DNA of 31,912 nt, taken from a virus. The first letter of the stretch is position 1. Every line of letters begins with the position of its first letter. This document shows positions 30,432-31,912 of this stretch, one piece after another. The position numbers and the translations under genes are program-made. The stretch lies in the IMG/VR virus record IMGVR_UViG_3300044731_000044, positions 1 through 31,912 of that record; one strand, given 5' to 3'. Below the pieces are notes generated by a model, which was not told the DNA's origin, ran no database searches, and saw nothing but the letters and a program-made list of their open reading frames with translations.

Positions 30432-30743
30432 CTACTCGGTCGTTTGACTGCTCAACTCCTCCACGATCGCATCACGCGCCTCCTGAATCCACGCAGCTCG
30501 GTCGCTCTGGTTTCGATAGCACCGCTCCACTCGTCCGAGCATGTTCTTCGTGTTGCTCGGTGCGCTCGAGACCAGCACGGCAATGCGACTCGCCGATAGC
30601 CCGGTCAGGTTGTGCAGCGCGTCGAACGCCATCAACCTTGCAATGACCGAATCCTTGTCCTTGACTCCCTTCGCCGGCCAGGCAAACCCACGCCCGGCCA
30701 GCGCCCGCTTCACGCCCTCAAGTGCTGGAGTATGGTGATACAT
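30432..30743 (-). CDS. Unrecognised small protein, 103 residues, possible helix-turn-helix
   Basis: This protein starts MYHHTPALEGVKRALAGRGF and contains FDALHNLTGLSASRIAVLVS followed by SSAPSNTKNMLGRVERCYRN, which has the spacing of a helix-turn-helix (residues of about 43-75). That would make it a small DNA-binding or regulatory protein, but the match is by eye only. The ATG overlaps the Gp157-like stop as TGATG, indicating coupling. Confidence 0.7.
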   Translation of the reverse strand: MYHHTPALEGVKRALAGRGFAWPAKGVKDKDSVIARLMAFDALHNLTGLSASRIAVLVSSAPSNTKNMLGRVERCYRNQSDRAAWIQEARDAIVEELSSQTTE

Positions 30744-31267
30744 CAGGAAATCCTCAATGTGGGCTGCTTCTCGACCAACCGCGCGAACGGCAGCGTTGCG
30801 CCGCCCTCGAGCGCCTCGCGGATCTTTGCCGTGTCGGTCTCAACTGTGGTCATTTCAAACTTGTAATCGTCCGGCACGTCGCCGACGATCTCCAGCGCAC
30901 GCTTACCGCCTGGCATCGCGAGCGTCACGCGCCAGCGCGAAGTTTCAAGTTTCTTGAACCCTTCTGCCTGCATGACGCGCAGCACGTGCGACCGGAACCA
31001 ATCTGCTACCGCCTGGTCGCGCTTGGCCCGCTGTCGCATCCGGTCAGCCTCTGCCTTGCGTGCCTCGGCTCGCGCCTCGATGTCGCGCACCAGCGACAGC
31101 ACATCGTCGATGGCCGCCGGCAGCGAGTCCGCCTGCCGTGCCAGAATGTCGAAATGCCCGTCGAATTCGGTGATGTCTCCGCCAGATTCCGCGCTGGCCT
31201 GGATCATCTCCTCCAGTTCCTGCGCCGCAGCAGTCGCTTCGTACAGTCGTGTGATTGAGTTGCTCAT
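30743..31267 (-). CDS. Siphovirus Gp157-family protein
   Basis: This 174-residue protein has the layout of the Gp157 family: an N-terminal helix (SITRLYEATAAAQELEEMIQ), a long charged coiled coil (about 45-100, IEARAEARKAEADRMRQRAK), then the conserved C-terminal part GFKKLETSRWRVTLAMPGG and VPDDYKF, ending GGATLPFARLVEKQPTLRI. The family was first linked to phage resistance when expressed in Streptococcus; in phage genomes it usually sits beside single-strand annealing or SSB genes. Here an SSB-like end lies 550 bases upstream, which fits. AAGGAG precedes the ATG. The start overlaps the upstream stop as ATGA. Confidence 0.85.
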   Translation of the reverse strand: MSNSITRLYEATAAAQELEEMIQASAESGGDITEFDGHFDILARQADSLPAAIDDVLSLVRDIEARAEARKAEADRMRQRAKRDQAVADWFRSHVLRVMQAEGFKKLETSRWRVTLAMPGGKRALEIVGDVPDDYKFEMTTVETDTAKIREALEGGATLPFARLVEKQPTLRIS

Positions 31268-31746
31268 GGTGTCTCCTTTTTGAAAATTAGACCGTGTTCG
31301 ATGCCAGCATCATCTGTGTAAGAGTGTTGGATATCGCATTTGGCACGCATTATCCCACCGTCATCTCTGTAAAAACGTGCGCGAACGGAATCAGTTGAAA
31401 CTTCAGGCAATGCTCTGAATACAACTTTTGCACCTATCGCTTCACGCACGATTCGACGCTCTGCATCAATACACCTTCGCCTCAACTCTCTGCCCACCGA
31501 CTCGGTCTCCAGCCATGTCTTGAAGGCATCCATTGCATCCATGTCACAAATGATCATTGCGGCAAGCAACCCGACCATCGCCCTATATGTCGCACCCTTT
31601 CGCGCGGCAGTCCAACGCTCAATGACGTTGAAATGCAAGTGTCCATCCGGCCCTAGAACAAATTGAATTGGCACCACCAGCGACATTTCCAGTTCGCAGT
31701 CGTTTTTACTGACATCGTCAATGAATTGATCTACTTGATCTTTCAT
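31264..31746 (-). CDS. Unrecognised protein, 160 residues
   Basis: This protein starts MKDQVDQFIDDVSKNDCELE, with a short strand (LVVPIQFVLGPDGHLHF), a hydrophobic helix (YRAMVGLLAAMIICDMDAMD, residues of about 54-73) that could be buried or membrane-associated, and a charged helix (GRELRRRCIDAERRIVREAI). It ends YTDDAGIEHGLIFKKETP. No family recognised. It is the first gene after an intrinsic terminator, with AAGGA 7 bases before the ATG, so it must be reached by read-through or by a promoter I cannot identify. Base composition is AT-richer than the genes around it. Confidence 0.7.
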   Translation of the reverse strand: MKDQVDQFIDDVSKNDCELEMSLVVPIQFVLGPDGHLHFNVIERWTAARKGATYRAMVGLLAAMIICDMDAMDAFKTWLETESVGRELRRRCIDAERRIVREAIGAKVVFRALPEVSTDSVRARFYRDDGGIMRAKCDIQHSYTDDAGIEHGLIFKKETP

Positions 31747-31769
31747 TGTTATGTCCTTTCGTGTATATG

Positions 31770-31804
31770 AAAAGCCCGAGCGGGAATCGCTTCACCGCCC
31801 GGGC
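31770..31804 (-). terminator. Intrinsic terminator after the SSB-like gene
   Basis: In the minus-strand transcript, arms 31795-31804 and 31774-31783 form a 10-bp GC-rich stem with one G-U pair and an 11-base loop, followed directly by TTTT and an AT-rich stretch. It lies 12 bases past the stop codon of the partial upstream gene. This is the only textbook intrinsic terminator seen in the window. Confidence 0.85.
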
Positions 31805-31816
31805 CTTCCGGGTGCG

Positions 31817-31912
31817 TCAGAATGGGATCTCATCCTCGGCAGGCACCGTCGCCGCCGCTGGCTGCTCGGATTGTACCGCGACGCGGATGCCGTACAGGGT
31901 GAGCCCGTACTG
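31817..31912 (-). CDS. Protein with SSB-like acidic tail, C-terminal end only
   Basis: Only the last 31 residues are in the window: QYGLTLYGIRVAVQSEQ, an Ala-rich linker, then AEDEIPF at the very end. An acidic tip finishing in D/E-x-I-P-F is typical of bacterial and phage single-stranded DNA-binding proteins and recruits repair and replication partners. The preceding strand-like GLTLYGIRVAVQ resembles the last strand of a phage OB-fold binding protein. It lies upstream of the Gp157-like gene and is followed by a terminator. The body of the protein is off the window, so the assignment is tentative. Confidence 0.55.
   Translation of the reverse strand, partial: QYGLTLYGIRVAVQSEQPAAATVPAEDEIPF

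Overview
The window is about 31.9 kb of a tailed-phage genome of podovirus type, phage or prophage. Every gene I support lies on the minus strand, so transcription runs from the high coordinates to the low ones. Genes are tightly packed, often with ATGA, GTGA or TGATG overlaps, and no stretch of 300 bases lacks a gene. The capsid and packaging proteins look like those of the BPP-1/epsilon15 group: a GP7/Bbp17-type major capsid protein, a Bbp16-type cement protein, a Bbp19-type protein and a head-to-tail connecting portal. The order of the virion genes follows T7. The BPSL0761-type gene and the Bbp-like proteins hint at a betaproteobacterial host, but that is inference. The tail-fibre cassettes resemble those seen in environmental phages.

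Layout in order of transcription. (1) 31912-28310, early and replication genes: the end of a protein with an SSB-like acidic tip, an intrinsic terminator, an unknown protein, a Gp157-family protein, two small proteins, a DUF1376-type replication protein with an acidic linker, and two unknown proteins. (2) 28298-24375, accessory and nucleic-acid genes: a partly duplicated gene pair (one copy carrying a helix-turn-helix), a PD-(D/E)XK nuclease-like protein, a BPSL0761-like protein, a RusA-like resolvase, a metallophosphoesterase, a small HExxH protein and two conserved proteins of unknown role. (3) 24378-22195, packaging: two tiny conserved basic genes, a helix-turn-helix protein, and the small and large terminase subunits, with unusual out-of-frame overlaps. 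(4) 22193-16462, head: a cupin-SET fusion protein, a small hydrophobic protein, portal, Bbp19-like protein, scaffold, major capsid protein, cement protein and a 68-residue protein. (5) 16392-1, tail and ejection apparatus: tail tubular A-like and B-like proteins, two internal virion proteins, a 2737-residue polyvalent protein, a tailspike, and the start of a second fibre gene that runs off the window.

Regions 3 to 5 together make one virion: the terminase pumps DNA through the portal into a scaffolded capsid, the tubular proteins form the short tail, the internal proteins are probably ejected into the host, and the fibres bind the cell. No integrase, lysis gene, phage RNA polymerase, tRNA, CRISPR array or diversity-generating retroelement is visible, so the lifestyle cannot be told from this window.

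The points most worth a second look are the giant protein with ADP-ribosyltransferase-like and zinc-protease-like domains, the cupin-SET protein inside the packaging operon, an identical 10-base element directly after three stop codons, a long GNRA-loop hairpin between head and tail genes, and the nested reading frames at the small terminase gene.
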